DNA of 64,000 nt. Source: Azospirillum lipoferum (lineage in GTDB: Bacteria > Pseudomonadota > Alphaproteobacteria > Azospirillales > Azospirillaceae). This document shows positions 1 to 8,767 of the stretch, in pieces (the first letter of the stretch is position 1; each line of letters begins with the position of its first letter). The position numbers and the translations under genes were made by a program. Under the pieces are notes generated by a model. The model ran no database searches and was not told where the DNA came from. It saw only the letters and a list, made by a program, of their open reading frames with translations. The stretch covers positions 143,896 to 207,895 of the forward strand of contig NZ_JALJXJ010000015.1 in NCBI RefSeq assembly GCF_024170005.1. Reading direction: 5' to 3'.

Positions 1-187
1 TGCCCAGATCGACGAAGGCGGCGTTCAGGCCGGTGGCGATCCGCTCCACCCGGCCCAGCATGATGGCGCCCAGTAGCGACGGGCGGCCGGCATGGTCGAT
101 GTGCAGGTCGGTCAGGCGGCCGTCGGCCAGCACCGCCGCCCGCGTCAGCGGACCGTCGCGGTCGACCAGCAGCTCAAGCCTGCTCAT
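1..187 (-). CDS. rng: Ribonuclease E/G family protein, N-terminal fragment
   Basis: Only the first 62 codons are present; the gene leaves the window at base 1. The protein begins MSRLELLVDRDGPLTRAAVL and continues with a segment reading GRVERIATGLNAAFVDLG, which is the start of the S1-like RNA-binding region of the RNase E/G family, the endonucleases that process rRNA and mRNA. The ATG at 187-185 overlaps the TGA of maf (186-184) as ATGA, so the two are translationally coupled. The order infA-maf-rng is conserved in many alphaproteobacteria, which supports RNase G rather than the longer RNase E. The catalytic and zinc-link regions lie outside the window, so the E versus G choice is an inference. 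Confidence 0.85.
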   Translation of the reverse strand, partial: MSRLELLVDRDGPLTRAAVLADGRLTDLHIDHAGRPSLLGAIMLGRVERIATGLNAAFVDLG

Positions 188-825
188 TGTTCGGATGGGG
201 GATCGGAGGGTGCTGGATGCGGGAAGCCGGCGCCGTGCAGCATGCCGGCGACCTCGTGCAGCGACAGCCCGACGACGTTGCTGTAGGAGCCGCCGATCCA
301 GCGCACCAGCGTCCCCGCCCGGCCCTGGATGGCATAGCCGCCGGCCTTGCCCTTCCATTCGCCCGATGCGATGTAGGCGTCGGTTTCCGCCCGGTCGAGC
401 ACCTTGAAGGTGACGTCGGTGCGGACCAACCGGTCGATTCGGCGGTGGCCTTCCGGACCGCCTTCAGGGTTGGGCACCAGCAGGACGATGCCGCCCAGCA
501 CCCGGTGCCGCCGGCCGGACAGCAGGGACAGGCAGCGTCGCGCCTCCTCCTCCCGTTCGGCCTTGGGCAGGATGCGGCGGCCGCAGGCGACCACGGTGTC
601 GGCGGCGAGAATCCACGAATCGGGATGGCGCGCGGCGACGCACGACGCCTTCTCCGCCGCCAGACGCAGGGCGTGCTGGGGCGGGAGTTCGTCGCGCAGC
701 GGCGTTTCATCGAGATCGGCGGGATCGACCGCGTCGGGCACGATGCCGATCTGGCGCAGCAGGTCGAGCCGGCGGGGCGAAGCCGAAGCCAGCACCAGCC
801 GGGGCGCCTTGGACGGGATCGTCAC
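184..825 (-). CDS. maf: Maf-like nucleoside triphosphate pyrophosphatase
   Basis: The 213-residue protein is the usual length for the Maf/YhdE family, cytoplasmic enzymes that hydrolyse non-canonical or excess nucleoside triphosphates to the monophosphate and pyrophosphate. The N-terminal signature LASASPRR (about residues 12-19) is the phosphate-binding motif. ILAADTVVACG near residue 75 carries the conserved Asp, and GGYAIQGRAG with a following GSYSNVVGLSL is the conserved C-terminal part. It lies 25 bases downstream of infA and overlaps the next gene (rng) by four bases, so the three are probably one transcript. Which of the Maf substrate subgroups it belongs to cannot be told from these motifs alone. 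Confidence 0.93.
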   Translation of the reverse strand: MTIPSKAPRLVLASASPRRLDLLRQIGIVPDAVDPADLDETPLRDELPPQHALRLAAEKASCVAARHPDSWILAADTVVACGRRILPKAEREEEARRCLSLLSGRRHRVLGGIVLLVPNPEGGPEGHRRIDRLVRTDVTFKVLDRAETDAYIASGEWKGKAGGYAIQGRAGTLVRWIGGSYSNVVGLSLHEVAGMLHGAGFPHPAPSDPPSEQ

Positions 826-850
826 GGGGAACCGCGAAGCAGCAAGGATG

Positions 851-1069
851 CTACTTGAACCGGAAGGTGATGCGGCCCTTGGTCAGGTCGTACGGCGTCA
901 TTTCCACATTGACGCGGTCACCCGCCAGGACGCGAATCCGGTTCTTACGCATCTTGCCGGAGGTGTGCGCCAGAACCTCGTGATCGTTGTCGAGCTTCAC
1001 CCGGAACATCGCGTTCGGAAGCAATTCGACGACGGTCCCGGAAAACTCGATCAGATCTTCCTTTGCCAT
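851..1069 (-). CDS. infA: Translation initiation factor IF-1
   Basis: The 72-residue product starts MAKEDLIEFSGTVVELLPNA and ends GRITFRFK. It matches IF-1 over its whole length: a single S1/OB-fold domain that binds the 30S A site during initiation. It heads the infA-maf-rng run on the minus strand. The 167 bases upstream, before the transglycosylase-like gene, include a near-perfect 17-base GC palindrome at 1175-1191 with no T tract, which could form a stem in either the upstream gene's tail or the infA leader. Confidence 0.97.
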   Translation of the reverse strand: MAKEDLIEFSGTVVELLPNAMFRVKLDNDHEVLAHTSGKMRKNRIRVLAGDRVNVEMTPYDLTKGRITFRFK

Positions 1070-1236
1070 AGGCCCTTATGTCCGTCCTAAAAGTTTCGCG
1101 GCAATAACTGACCTCCCAAGGCCGCCGGGTCAAGGGGGATTCCCATCGCCGATGCGTTCGGCCGCAGCCATCTGCGCGGGGCAGCCCCGCGTTGCGTGCC
1201 GGACATGTCCGCTGGAACTACCGCTGAGCCCTTGCG

Positions 1237-2430
1237 TCAGACCGACTGATAGGGGTTGAGCGGCGATGCACCGCCTTCTTCCAGGCGGCGCGGCTGGTCC
1301 ACCGCCTTGCCGATCGCCGCGAACATCTCGCGCTGGTCGATCTCCATACGGCGGGTCAGGCGGCTGACGGTTTCCGCCGCACTCAGGGCGCGGCCGGTGG
1401 AGCGGTCGTGGAACAGGTTGTGATTGGCCTTCGCCGCACTGGGCAACAGGTCGGCGGCGACGGCACCCGGTGTCGATTCGGCGGCGCGGATCAGCTTCGC
1501 CGCCCCGCCGGAGCCCAGGACATAGGCCATGCGGCTTTCCGATTCGCTGGCCGGGCGGCCCAGCCGCTTTTCCAGCGCCTCGCGCCCTTCGGCCAGATAC
1601 CGGGCGGCCATGCCGGCCGACAGGTCGACGTCGTGGCGCAGCTCCAGGATCTGGCGGCGGATCGCCGGATCCTTGACGCTGGACACGCCGTTGCGGACCT
1701 GGATGTGCGAGGCCAGCTCGCCCTGGCCATAGGCGGCGCCATGGCGGCGGAACAGGTCGAGCCAGGTCGATTCGAGGAACTGGAACGGGCCGGCGGCGGA
1801 GCTGCGGCTGTTCTTCGCCGCGCTGTCCAGCCCGCTTTCCTGGGTGGCCTGGGCGAGGATGGCGGTGAAGCTGTGGCCCGACAGGCCGGCGACCTGCTGC
1901 GAGGCGACCAGCACCCGCGTGGCGGCCGGATCCTCGGCGGCCACGGCCTTCACCGTTTCCGCCACCTTGGCGGAGCTTGGTGTCGGGGTTTGAACCGGAG
2001 TCCGTGTCGGTGCCGCCGGCTTCAATCCAGGCAAGGGCGCGCGCGGCGGTGCGGTTTCCCCGGCCGCGGAGTCGAAGGCCAGCAGGACCGGCGCTTCCGG
2101 CTTGGCGGCGGGAACCGGCACCGTCGTGCCGTCGGCGAGGCGGATGGGGGTGACCGGCTTAGCCGCCGGCAGCGGGACCTGGGTGCCGTCGCTCAGCAGG
2201 ATCGGGGCCGTCGGCTTGGCAGTCGGCAGGGGCGGCGTCTTCTGGCCGTTCGCCGGCCGGCCGACCGGCACGGTTCCGGAACCGGGCCTGGTGGTCTGGA
2301 CCAGCGTGTCGCGGAAGGACGGCTCGCCGACGGTGCCGTCGGCCAGCGTGGGGGCCAGCACCGGAGAGACGTCGGGCTTGCGCTCCGGAACGGGGGCGAG
2401 AGGGGGCTGCGCAACCTTCATGGCACACAC
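1237..2430 (-). CDS. Transglycosylase SLT-like domain protein with Pro-rich N-terminus
   Basis: The 397-residue protein has a long Pro/Ala-rich, probably disordered N-terminus. It contains imperfect repeats of the type LSDGTQVPLPAAKP and LADGTTVPVPAAKP at about residues 79-111. A lysozyme-like SLT domain follows from about residue 185: ILAQATQESGLDSAAKN (Glu198 is the likely catalytic acid), then AGPFQFLESTWLDLFRRHG and a MAARYLAEG helix. Such domains cleave or bind peptidoglycan. I see no clear signal peptide on the assigned start; a second ATG lies three codons downstream (MKVAQ) and does not create one, so export is unexplained. The gene interrupts a gene order that is usually continuous (see findings). 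Enzymatic activity is inferred from the motif. Confidence 0.75.
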   Translation of the reverse strand: MCAMKVAQPPLAPVPERKPDVSPVLAPTLADGTVGEPSFRDTLVQTTRPGSGTVPVGRPANGQKTPPLPTAKPTAPILLSDGTQVPLPAAKPVTPIRLADGTTVPVPAAKPEAPVLLAFDSAAGETAPPRAPLPGLKPAAPTRTPVQTPTPSSAKVAETVKAVAAEDPAATRVLVASQQVAGLSGHSFTAILAQATQESGLDSAAKNSRSSAAGPFQFLESTWLDLFRRHGAAYGQGELASHIQVRNGVSSVKDPAIRRQILELRHDVDLSAGMAARYLAEGREALEKRLGRPASESESRMAYVLGSGGAAKLIRAAESTPGAVAADLLPSAAKANHNLFHDRSTGRALSAAETVSRLTRRMEIDQREMFAAIGKAVDQPRRLEEGGASPLNPYQSV

Positions 2431-2533
2431 TTCGCTGCGGACCGGCCGGGCCAGCCGGGAGAACCCCCCGCCCGTCCACGCCCGTTGAGCGTGAGCGTGG
2501 CCGGACGGGCGAAGGCACTATAGCACCGACTCG

Positions 2534-4870
2534 TCAGCGATGTGCGATCAACTGTGGACGCGGGGCATCGTCCTGACTGTCAGCGGAGGGCAGGTCGTCA
2601 AGATGCGGATCGTCGCGATGCGCCATGCGCGCCCAGCGGCCGATGGCGGCCAGCAGCTTGGTCTTTTCCAGCGGCTTGGCCAGATGGGCGTTCATGCCCG
2701 CCTGCAAACAGCGTTCGACCTCGATCTGCATCACGCCGGCAGTCAGGGCCAGGATGGGGATGCCGCCCACCGGGCCGGGCAGGGCACGGATGCGGCGGGT
2801 GGCCTCCAGCCCGTCCATCACCGGCATCTGCACGTCCATCAGCACGAGGTCGTAGGACTGTTCCTGCACCGCGGCCACCGCGGCGGCACCGTCGTCCACC
2901 GCATCGACATGGTGGCCCGCCTTGGTCAGCATGGTCACCGCCAGATCGCGGTTCATCGCCAGATCCTCCGCCAGAAGGATGCGGGCCCTCGTGGGGCCGA
3001 ACTCGGCACCGGACAGGATGGCATTGTCGGGCTGGATCGCGGCGTTGCCGGCGGGCAGCAGCGGCAGCGAGAACCAGAAGGTGCTGCCGGAGCCGATCCG
3101 GCTTTCCATGCCGACCTCGCCGCCCATCAGTTCCACCAGCCGGCGGCAGATCGCCAGCCCCAGCCCGGTGCCGCCGCGCCCGCGTTCCAGCTGGGTGAAG
3201 CGCTGGAACAGGTCGCGCTGCCGCTCGGGGGCGATGCCGATGCCGGTGTCGGTGACGGTGAAGGTGCAGATGCGGGCACCCTTGCCGCTGTCCTCGACCG
3301 CCTTCACCGTCAGGCGGACCGAACCGCGGTCGGTGAATTTCACCGCGTTGCTGAGCAGGTTCAGCAGGATCTGGCGCAGACGGTCGGGATCGCCCATGAC
3401 GAAGCCGCGGGCGGTGGCGGAGATGCTGGTCTGCAACTCCAGCCCCTTCTGTTCCGCGGCCAGCCGGACGATGGCGACGCAGCGGTCGGCCAGATCGTCC
3501 AGCCGGAAGGGCACGCTGACCAGATCGAGCCGCCCCGCCTCCAGCTTCGACAGGTCGAGCACGTCGTTGATGACGGTCAGCAGCGACCGCCCGGCATCGC
3601 GCACCTGCGAGGCGTAGCGCCGCTGTTCCGCGGTCAGCGGGGTTTCCAGCAGCATTTCCGCGAATCCGATCACCCCATTCATCGGCGTGCGGATTTCGTG
3701 GCTCATGGTGGCGAGGAATTCCTCCTTGGCGCGGCTGCCGGCGCGCGCTTCCTCCATGGCGGAACGCAATTCCTGCTCGCGCTGCTTCAGGCGGCGCGAC
3801 ATGTGGTTGAAGGCGTGGGAAACGACGCGGAATTCGTGGGGCGCGCGGTCCGCCTCGATCATGGTGCCGCCGCCGCCGTCGCCGATGCGGGTCGCCGCAC
3901 TGCCCAGTTCCCACACCCAGCGCAGGACCGACGCCCGCAGCAGCACCCACAGGGCGGTGACGCTGACCAGCGCCGCGATGGCCAGCAGGCCCAGGCTCTG
4001 CCACAGGTCGCGCCGCGCCTCCGCCAGGATCGGGCCGGTCGGCATGCCGACGGCGAAGACGGTGTCGGTCTCGTCGGAATGGCGGAAGGCCCACAGCCGA
4101 CCGCGGCCGTCGGCGCTTTCGGCGTCCAGCGTTCCGTCCTTTTCCTTCAGCATCTGCCGGACATGCGGCATCTGGCCGACGTTGCGGTTCAGCCAGCCTT
4201 CCGGATCGGGCTGGCGGGCGACGATCACGCCGTGGCGGTCCAGGACCATGACGCGGGCGTCCGGCTGCTTCAGCACCTTGACCAGATCGGTCAGCCAGGT
4301 CAGGTCCACCGCCACGCCCATCACGCGGACGATCCGCCCGTCCTCGATGATCGGGCTGGCGACGATGATCAGCGGCTTCAGCGAGCGCTTGCCGATGATG
4401 AAATCGCTGACCACCCAGCTTTTGGTGTCCAGCACGCGCTGGAAATACTCACGCTCCCGCAGCGAGATGCCGGCACCGGGGCCGGTGGTGTCGCAGATGA
4501 TGTTGCCGTCGGCGTCGGTCAGCCAGACGCCGGTGGTCCAGCGGTGCTGGCGCGGCATCGGCGCCAGGGTGGCGACGCAGGCGTCGGTTTGGTCCGGCGT
4601 GGCGTTGCGGATCGCCGGCACCAGCGACAGCACGCCGAGCAGGTTGCGCGCCTCGCCGATCAGGTCGTGCTGGCGCTCCACCCCGTCGTCGGCCAGATGC
4701 AGAGCCAGTTCGCGCGCGGCGTCGATGCGGTCGTCGAGCTGCTGGTCGGCGAGGTAGAGCGCGCCCGCCAGCGGCAGCGCCAGCGAGGCCAGCACCACGC
4801 CCATCAGGCGCGCGCGCAGGCTGCGCGGGCTGAAGGCGCGGAGCAGGCGGGGCATCAGACCGGCGGGCAT
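2534..4870 (-). CDS. Membrane hybrid sensor histidine kinase/response regulator
   Basis: The 778-residue protein has a first membrane segment at about residues 22-42 and a roughly 240-residue periplasmic sensor region of Cache type. It contains DADGNIICDTTG and the EYFQRVL element typical of double-Cache modules. A second membrane helix lies at about 291-312, then a HAMP-like linker. The HisKA box is EEFLATMSHEIRTPMNG with phospho-acceptor His391. The ATPase domain shows LLNLLSNAVKFTDRG, DTGIGIAPE and GTGLGLAICRRL. A C-terminal receiver domain begins ARILLAEDLAMNRDL and contains the phospho-Asp in LVLMDVQMPVMDG. It is therefore a membrane kinase with an attached receiver; the partner output and ligand are unknown. 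It is divergent from the PepSY gene. Confidence 0.93.
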   Translation of the reverse strand: MPAGLMPRLLRAFSPRSLRARLMGVVLASLALPLAGALYLADQQLDDRIDAARELALHLADDGVERQHDLIGEARNLLGVLSLVPAIRNATPDQTDACVATLAPMPRQHRWTTGVWLTDADGNIICDTTGPGAGISLREREYFQRVLDTKSWVVSDFIIGKRSLKPLIIVASPIIEDGRIVRVMGVAVDLTWLTDLVKVLKQPDARVMVLDRHGVIVARQPDPEGWLNRNVGQMPHVRQMLKEKDGTLDAESADGRGRLWAFRHSDETDTVFAVGMPTGPILAEARRDLWQSLGLLAIAALVSVTALWVLLRASVLRWVWELGSAATRIGDGGGGTMIEADRAPHEFRVVSHAFNHMSRRLKQREQELRSAMEEARAGSRAKEEFLATMSHEIRTPMNGVIGFAEMLLETPLTAEQRRYASQVRDAGRSLLTVINDVLDLSKLEAGRLDLVSVPFRLDDLADRCVAIVRLAAEQKGLELQTSISATARGFVMGDPDRLRQILLNLLSNAVKFTDRGSVRLTVKAVEDSGKGARICTFTVTDTGIGIAPERQRDLFQRFTQLERGRGGTGLGLAICRRLVELMGGEVGMESRIGSGSTFWFSLPLLPAGNAAIQPDNAILSGAEFGPTRARILLAEDLAMNRDLAVTMLTKAGHHVDAVDDGAAAVAAVQEQSYDLVLMDVQMPVMDGLEATRRIRALPGPVGGIPILALTAGVMQIEVERCLQAGMNAHLAKPLEKTKLLAAIGRWARMAHRDDPHLDDLPSADSQDDAPRPQLIAHR

Positions 4871-5153
4871 GGATGGATGGCTCTCCGCGGGAATGTTCGT
4901 CGACGCCCCCGAGCCTATAGCGTCGCGCGGCGCGTTGCGATGACACAGCTCAATAGCACTGGCGGGGATGCAATGTGAACAGAGCGCCGCGTAAAAAGTT
5001 GAAGAATACCAAATTTATTACCGACCATCCCGTGTGGAGGGCCGCATGACCGTATGGAGCCTCCGCGATCATTTGACGGCCGTCAAGGGCGGCGGGACGC
5101 GCTTCGGAGATGGTTCGGGCATTGCGCCGACTCCAGGTCAAGGAACCCTCCCA

Positions 5154-6428
5154 ATGCACACGGAAAGCGAGCACAGAATCAATCCGGCACGGCCGGCCGT
5201 CTCAGGGTTAGCGGCCGCAGGTTCGGCCACCGCGGCGGCTAACCCTGAGGTGGCCGGCTGGGGAGCCGGCATCTTCCCCGGCTTGTCACGGCAGCGGGTG
5301 CGTCGCTTCATGCTGATGGCCCACCTGACGCTGGGGCTGGCGGTGGGGGCGCTGCTGGCGCTGACCGCGCTGACCGGCAGTCTGCTGGTCTTCTATGTCG
5401 ACATCGACCGCATGCTGACGCCGGAACTGGTGGTGTCGGCAGGACAGGGGGAGAGCCGGGGCGATCCGGTGCCGCTGGACCACGTGGTGCAGGTTCTGCG
5501 CGAGGCCCATCCGGCGCGCAGCGGCGGCTGGCGGCTGGAGCTTCCCCATGCGCCGGATCATCCGATCATGGCCCGCTACATGAAGCCGGAGGAGACGGCG
5601 GGCAAGTCCTTCGCCCCGCTGATGGTTGCGGTGAACCCCTACAGCGGGGAGGTGCTGTCCTCCCGCTTCTGGGGCCGGACGGCGATGACCTGGATCTATG
5701 ATCTGCATTACCTGCTGCTGGCTGGCGACAGCGGGCAGCTGGTGATGGCGCTGGGCGGGGTCGGCAGCCTGCTGATTCTCGCCACCGGGGTCTATCTCTG
5801 GTGGCCGGCGGCGGGAAAGTGGGGCCGGGCCTTGCAGCCCCGGCTGCGCTCCGGCTTCGTCCGGCAGGTGTTCGACATCCATGTGCTGGCGGGGGTCTAC
5901 GGTCTCGTCGTCCTGCTGCCGCTGATCGTGACGGGAATCGTCATGGAGCGGCCGGACTGGGTGAAGCCGGTGGTGGAGCGGCTGTCCCCCGTGACGGCAG
6001 CGCCCGCCCTCTCCTCCGCACAGTCCTCCGCACAAGGCGGGACGGTGGTCGGGGCCGATGCGGCGCTCGCCGCGGCGCTCGCCCGCTTCCCCCGGGCCGA
6101 ACCGCGCTGGGTCGAGGTGCCGGGGCAGGCCGGAGGGGCTTATCACATCCGCCTGTTCCAGGCCGGCGAGCCTGGCTGGCGCTTCCCCAAGACCAGCGTC
6201 TGGGTGAATAGCGGCGACGGCACGATCATGGATTTCCGCGATCCCACCCGCTGGACCTTCGGCGACGCCTTTTTCGGCTGGCAGCATCCGCTGCACAACG
6301 GCGAGTGCTTCGGCCTGTGCTGCCGCATCCTGGTGGCGGTGGCCGGTCTGCTGCCGGCGCTGATGCTGGCCACCGGTATCGTGCGTTGGCGCCAGAAGAA
6401 GCGGACGCGGCCGGCGCGGGGCGGCTGA
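5154..6428 (+). CDS. PepSY-associated transmembrane helix protein
   Basis: The protein has the layout of PepSY_TM inner-membrane proteins, often linked to iron or siderophore reduction. A first helix, LGLAVGALLALTALTGSLLVFY, is followed by a periplasmic PepSY-like region. Then come a helix in the GGVGSLLILATGVYLWWP region with a WWP motif, a helix VYGLVVLLPLIVTGIVM, a second PepSY-like region ending WTFGDAFFGWQHPLHNGE, and a last helix near the C-terminus. I chose the ATG at 5154 because AAGGA precedes it at about 5140 and the next upstream in-frame ATG (5034) lacks a good site. This leaves about 50 residues of Ala/Gly-rich sequence before the first helix, overlapping a long inverted repeat. 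The next gene is convergent and 22 bases away. The function is inferred from topology only. Confidence 0.82.
   Translation: MHTESEHRINPARPAVSGLAAAGSATAAANPEVAGWGAGIFPGLSRQRVRRFMLMAHLTLGLAVGALLALTALTGSLLVFYVDIDRMLTPELVVSAGQGESRGDPVPLDHVVQVLREAHPARSGGWRLELPHAPDHPIMARYMKPEETAGKSFAPLMVAVNPYSGEVLSSRFWGRTAMTWIYDLHYLLLAGDSGQLVMALGGVGSLLILATGVYLWWPAAGKWGRALQPRLRSGFVRQVFDIHVLAGVYGLVVLLPLIVTGIVMERPDWVKPVVERLSPVTAAPALSSAQSSAQGGTVVGADAALAAALARFPRAEPRWVEVPGQAGGAYHIRLFQAGEPGWRFPKTSVWVNSGDGTIMDFRDPTRWTFGDAFFGWQHPLHNGECFGLCCRILVAVAGLLPALMLATGIVRWRQKKRTRPARGG
5201..5249 (+). repeat. Long inverted repeat near the PepSY gene start
   Basis: CTCAGGGTTAGC at 5201-5212 is perfectly inverted at 5238-5249. Extending inward, 16 of 18 bases match with a loop of about 13 bases. 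It lies in the first codons of the assigned reading frame, just before the first membrane helix. It could be an RNA stem that affects translation, a protein-binding site, or a sign that the true start is further downstream. No T tract follows, so it is not a standard terminator. Confidence 0.6.
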
Positions 6429-6450
6429 CAGCCGTTAAACCGCCAAGCCG

Positions 6451-6924
6451 TCAGACCGTCGGCCCACGGGTCAGGGGGAAGCGTTGCTTTACCCTGGCCA
6501 GCAGACCGTCGCGGACGTGACGGTAAGCTTCCAGCATGGCGTCGCGGGTGCCGTCGACCAGGGTGGGGTCGAAGGTGTTCCAGAACTCGACGTCGCAGGC
6601 CATGGTGCGCGTCATCTCGATGGCGCGGTGCTGCGCCTCTGGCGACAGCGAGACGATCAGGTCGAAATTGGTGTCTTCCAGATCCTCAAAGGTGCGGCAG
6701 CGGTGCCTGGAGATATCGATGCCGATCTCCTCCATCACCGCGACGGCGAAGGGATCGACCTCGTCGCCCTCGCGGACGCCCACCGAATCCACATAGACGC
6801 GCGCGCCGTGGTAATGGCGCATCATCGCCGCCGCCATCGGCGAACGGATCATGTTGTAGGTGCAGGCGAACAAGACGCTCGTCACCGGCAGAGGGATGAG
6901 GACCGGGGTCGCCGCCATGGCCAT
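6451..6924 (-). CDS. Low-molecular-weight protein tyrosine phosphatase family protein
   Basis: The 157-residue protein carries the signature loop SVLFACTYNMIRSPMAAA, in which C-X5-R (CTYNMIR) is followed by Ser. This is the catalytic loop of low-molecular-weight phosphatases and related arsenate reductases. Later it has an aspartate-containing segment, VEFWNTFDPTLVDGTRD, placed like the general-acid loop. Family enzymes hydrolyse phosphotyrosine on cytoplasmic proteins; the substrate here is unknown. It follows the UPF0262 gene by 15 bases on the same strand and probably shares its transcript with hisG-hisD. A second possible start lies two codons downstream. Confidence 0.85.
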   Translation of the reverse strand: MAMAATPVLIPLPVTSVLFACTYNMIRSPMAAAMMRHYHGARVYVDSVGVREGDEVDPFAVAVMEEIGIDISRHRCRTFEDLEDTNFDLIVSLSPEAQHRAIEMTRTMACDVEFWNTFDPTLVDGTRDAMLEAYRHVRDGLLARVKQRFPLTRGPTV

Positions 6925-6939
6925 GCGCCGCCCGTGCCG

Positions 6940-7425
6940 TCAGCCGCGGATATGCAGGACGCAGATCAGCGTGAACAGCCGGCGCGCGGTCTGCAGGTCC
7001 ATCTCCACCTTGCCGGCCAGCCGTTCGCGCAGCATCTCGGACCCCTCGTTGTGCAGGCCGCGGCGGCCCATGTCGATGGCTTCGATCTGCGAGGGCGTCG
7101 ACCGCTTGATAGCGGCGTAATAGCTCTCGCAGATCAGGAAGTAATCGCGGACGATCGACCGGAAGCCGGTGATCGGCAGCAGCAGCCGGTCGAGTTCGCT
7201 GTTGTCCTCGCGCCGGATGTCGAAGACCAGACGGTTGTCCTCGATCGACAAATGCAGGTGGTACGGCCCATCCTCCGTGAAGTCGCACGGGCAGAACTCG
7301 TTGTCTTCAAGCAGGTCGAAGATGGCGACGGCCCGCTCATGCTCGACCTCCGGCTTGTGGCGGACGACACTCCGCTCGTCGAGCGTCACATGGGTGATGC
7401 GCCGCTTGCTCTTTGCCGTCGTCAC
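6940..7425 (-). CDS. UPF0262 family protein
   Basis: The 161-residue protein matches UPF0262, a conserved alphaproteobacterial family of unknown function. Recognisable parts are ITHVTLDERSVVRHKPEVEH near the start, a central GPYHLHLSIEDNRLVFDIR, and the C-terminal AIDMGRRGLHNEGSE. It has no signal peptide or membrane segment and is probably cytoplasmic. In many relatives it sits between hisD and a small phosphatase gene exactly as here, 37 bases after hisD. No biochemical role can be read from the sequence. Confidence 0.93.
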   Translation of the reverse strand: MTTAKSKRRITHVTLDERSVVRHKPEVEHERAVAIFDLLEDNEFCPCDFTEDGPYHLHLSIEDNRLVFDIRREDNSELDRLLLPITGFRSIVRDYFLICESYYAAIKRSTPSQIEAIDMGRRGLHNEGSEMLRERLAGKVEMDLQTARRLFTLICVLHIRG

Positions 7426-7462
7426 GCCCCGCCTCCCCCGCTGTTTTTAGTCTTTATAGGCC

Positions 7463-8767
7463 TTAATCTTTATAGTCTGGCAGCCGCTGGGCGACGGAGC
7501 GCGCATGCGCCTCCAGCCCTTCGGCCATCGCCAGCGTCACCGCTGCCGGGCCGATGGCGCGCAGGCTGTCGGCGTCGCAGGCGACGAAGGTCGTCCGCTT
7601 CATGAAGTCCAGCACGTTGAGGCCGGAGGAGAAGCGGGCGCTGCGCGCCGTCGGCAGCACGTGGTTGGGACCGGCGACGTAATCGCCGATGGCCTCCGGC
7701 GTGTAGCGGCCGAGGAAGATGGCGCCGGCATTGCGGATCTTTGCCGTCAGCGCGTCCGGATCCTCCACCGCCAGTTCCAGATGTTCGGGCGCCAGCCGGT
7801 CGACCAGGGCCGGCGCGTCGGCCGTCAGGTCGCCAACCAGGACGATGGCGCCATGCTCCCGCCAGCTTTCCCCGGCGATCGCCGTGCGCGGCAGCGTCTC
7901 CAGATGTTTGTCCACCGCCGAGGCGACCGCGTCGGCGAAGGCGGCATCGTCGGTGATCAGGATCGACTGGGCGGAGGTGTCGTGTTCGGCCTGCGACAGC
8001 AGGTCCATGGCGATCCAGGCCGGATCGTTCTTCCCATCGGCGACCACCAGGATCTCCGATGGACCAGCGATGCTGTCGATGCCGACGAGACCGTAGACCT
8101 GCCGCTTGGCGGCGGCGACGAAGGCGTTGCCGGGGCCGACGATCTTGTCGACCGGCCGGATCGTCGCCGTGCCGTGGGCCAGCGCCGCGACCGCCTGGGC
8201 GCCGCCGATGCGGTAGATCTCGTCGATGCCGCAACGCCTGGCGGCGGCCAGCACCAATGGGTTGATCGCCCCGTCCGGCGTCGGCACCACCATGACGACG
8301 CGCTCCACGCCGGCGACCTTGGCCGGCAGGGCGTTCATCAGCACCGAGGACGGGTAGGAGGCGGTGCCGCCCGGCACATAGAGGCCGACGGCGCCGACCG
8401 GGGTCCAGCGCGCCCCCAGCCGCACGCCGGCGGCGTCGCGGTAGTCGGTGACCTCCGGGATCTGGCGGCGGTGGAAGTCCTCGATCCGCGCGGCGGCGAG
8501 GTCGAGCGCCTCCAGCGTTTCAGCGGAGCATTTCGCGGTGGCGGCGTCGATCTCGTCCCGGCCGATGCGCAGGGTGTCGGCCGTCAGGGTCTGGCGGTCC
8601 CAGCGGGCGGTGTAGTCGATCAGGGCGGCGTCGCCGCGGGTGCGCACCTGCTCGATGACACCGGCGACCAGCGTCTGGACATCCTCGCTGGCCTCGCGCT
8701 TGGCGTGCAGCAGCGCCTCGAAGCCGGCAGCGAACTCCGCGTCGCGAATATCAAGCCTGACGGGCAT
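7463..8767 (-). CDS. hisD: Histidinol dehydrogenase
   Basis: The 434-residue protein is full length for HisD, which oxidises L-histidinol to L-histidine in two NAD-dependent steps using zinc. Family segments include LYVPGGTASYPSSVLMNALPA, DKIVGPGNAFVAAAKRQVYG, the DSIAGPSEILVVAD loop, DLLSQAEHDTSAQ with the zinc and catalytic residues, and GPNHVLPTARSARFSSGL. The start overlaps the end of hisG by 17 bases, so the two are coupled. The downstream UPF0262 gene follows by 37 bases. Confidence 0.97.
   Translation of the reverse strand: MPVRLDIRDAEFAAGFEALLHAKREASEDVQTLVAGVIEQVRTRGDAALIDYTARWDRQTLTADTLRIGRDEIDAATAKCSAETLEALDLAAARIEDFHRRQIPEVTDYRDAAGVRLGARWTPVGAVGLYVPGGTASYPSSVLMNALPAKVAGVERVVMVVPTPDGAINPLVLAAARRCGIDEIYRIGGAQAVAALAHGTATIRPVDKIVGPGNAFVAAAKRQVYGLVGIDSIAGPSEILVVADGKNDPAWIAMDLLSQAEHDTSAQSILITDDAAFADAVASAVDKHLETLPRTAIAGESWREHGAIVLVGDLTADAPALVDRLAPEHLELAVEDPDALTAKIRNAGAIFLGRYTPEAIGDYVAGPNHVLPTARSARFSSGLNVLDFMKRTTFVACDADSLRAIGPAAVTLAMAEGLEAHARSVAQRLPDYKD

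Noticed and set aside
1175..1191. 17-base GC palindrome as a terminator between the transglycosylase gene and infA
   Set aside because: The loop would be one base and no T tract follows on either strand, so I do not call it a terminator.
2540..4978. 812-codon plus-strand frame across the hybrid kinase
   Set aside because: It is the shadow of the kinase gene; the minus-strand frame has all kinase motifs, and this one is His/Gln/Arg-rich without family features.
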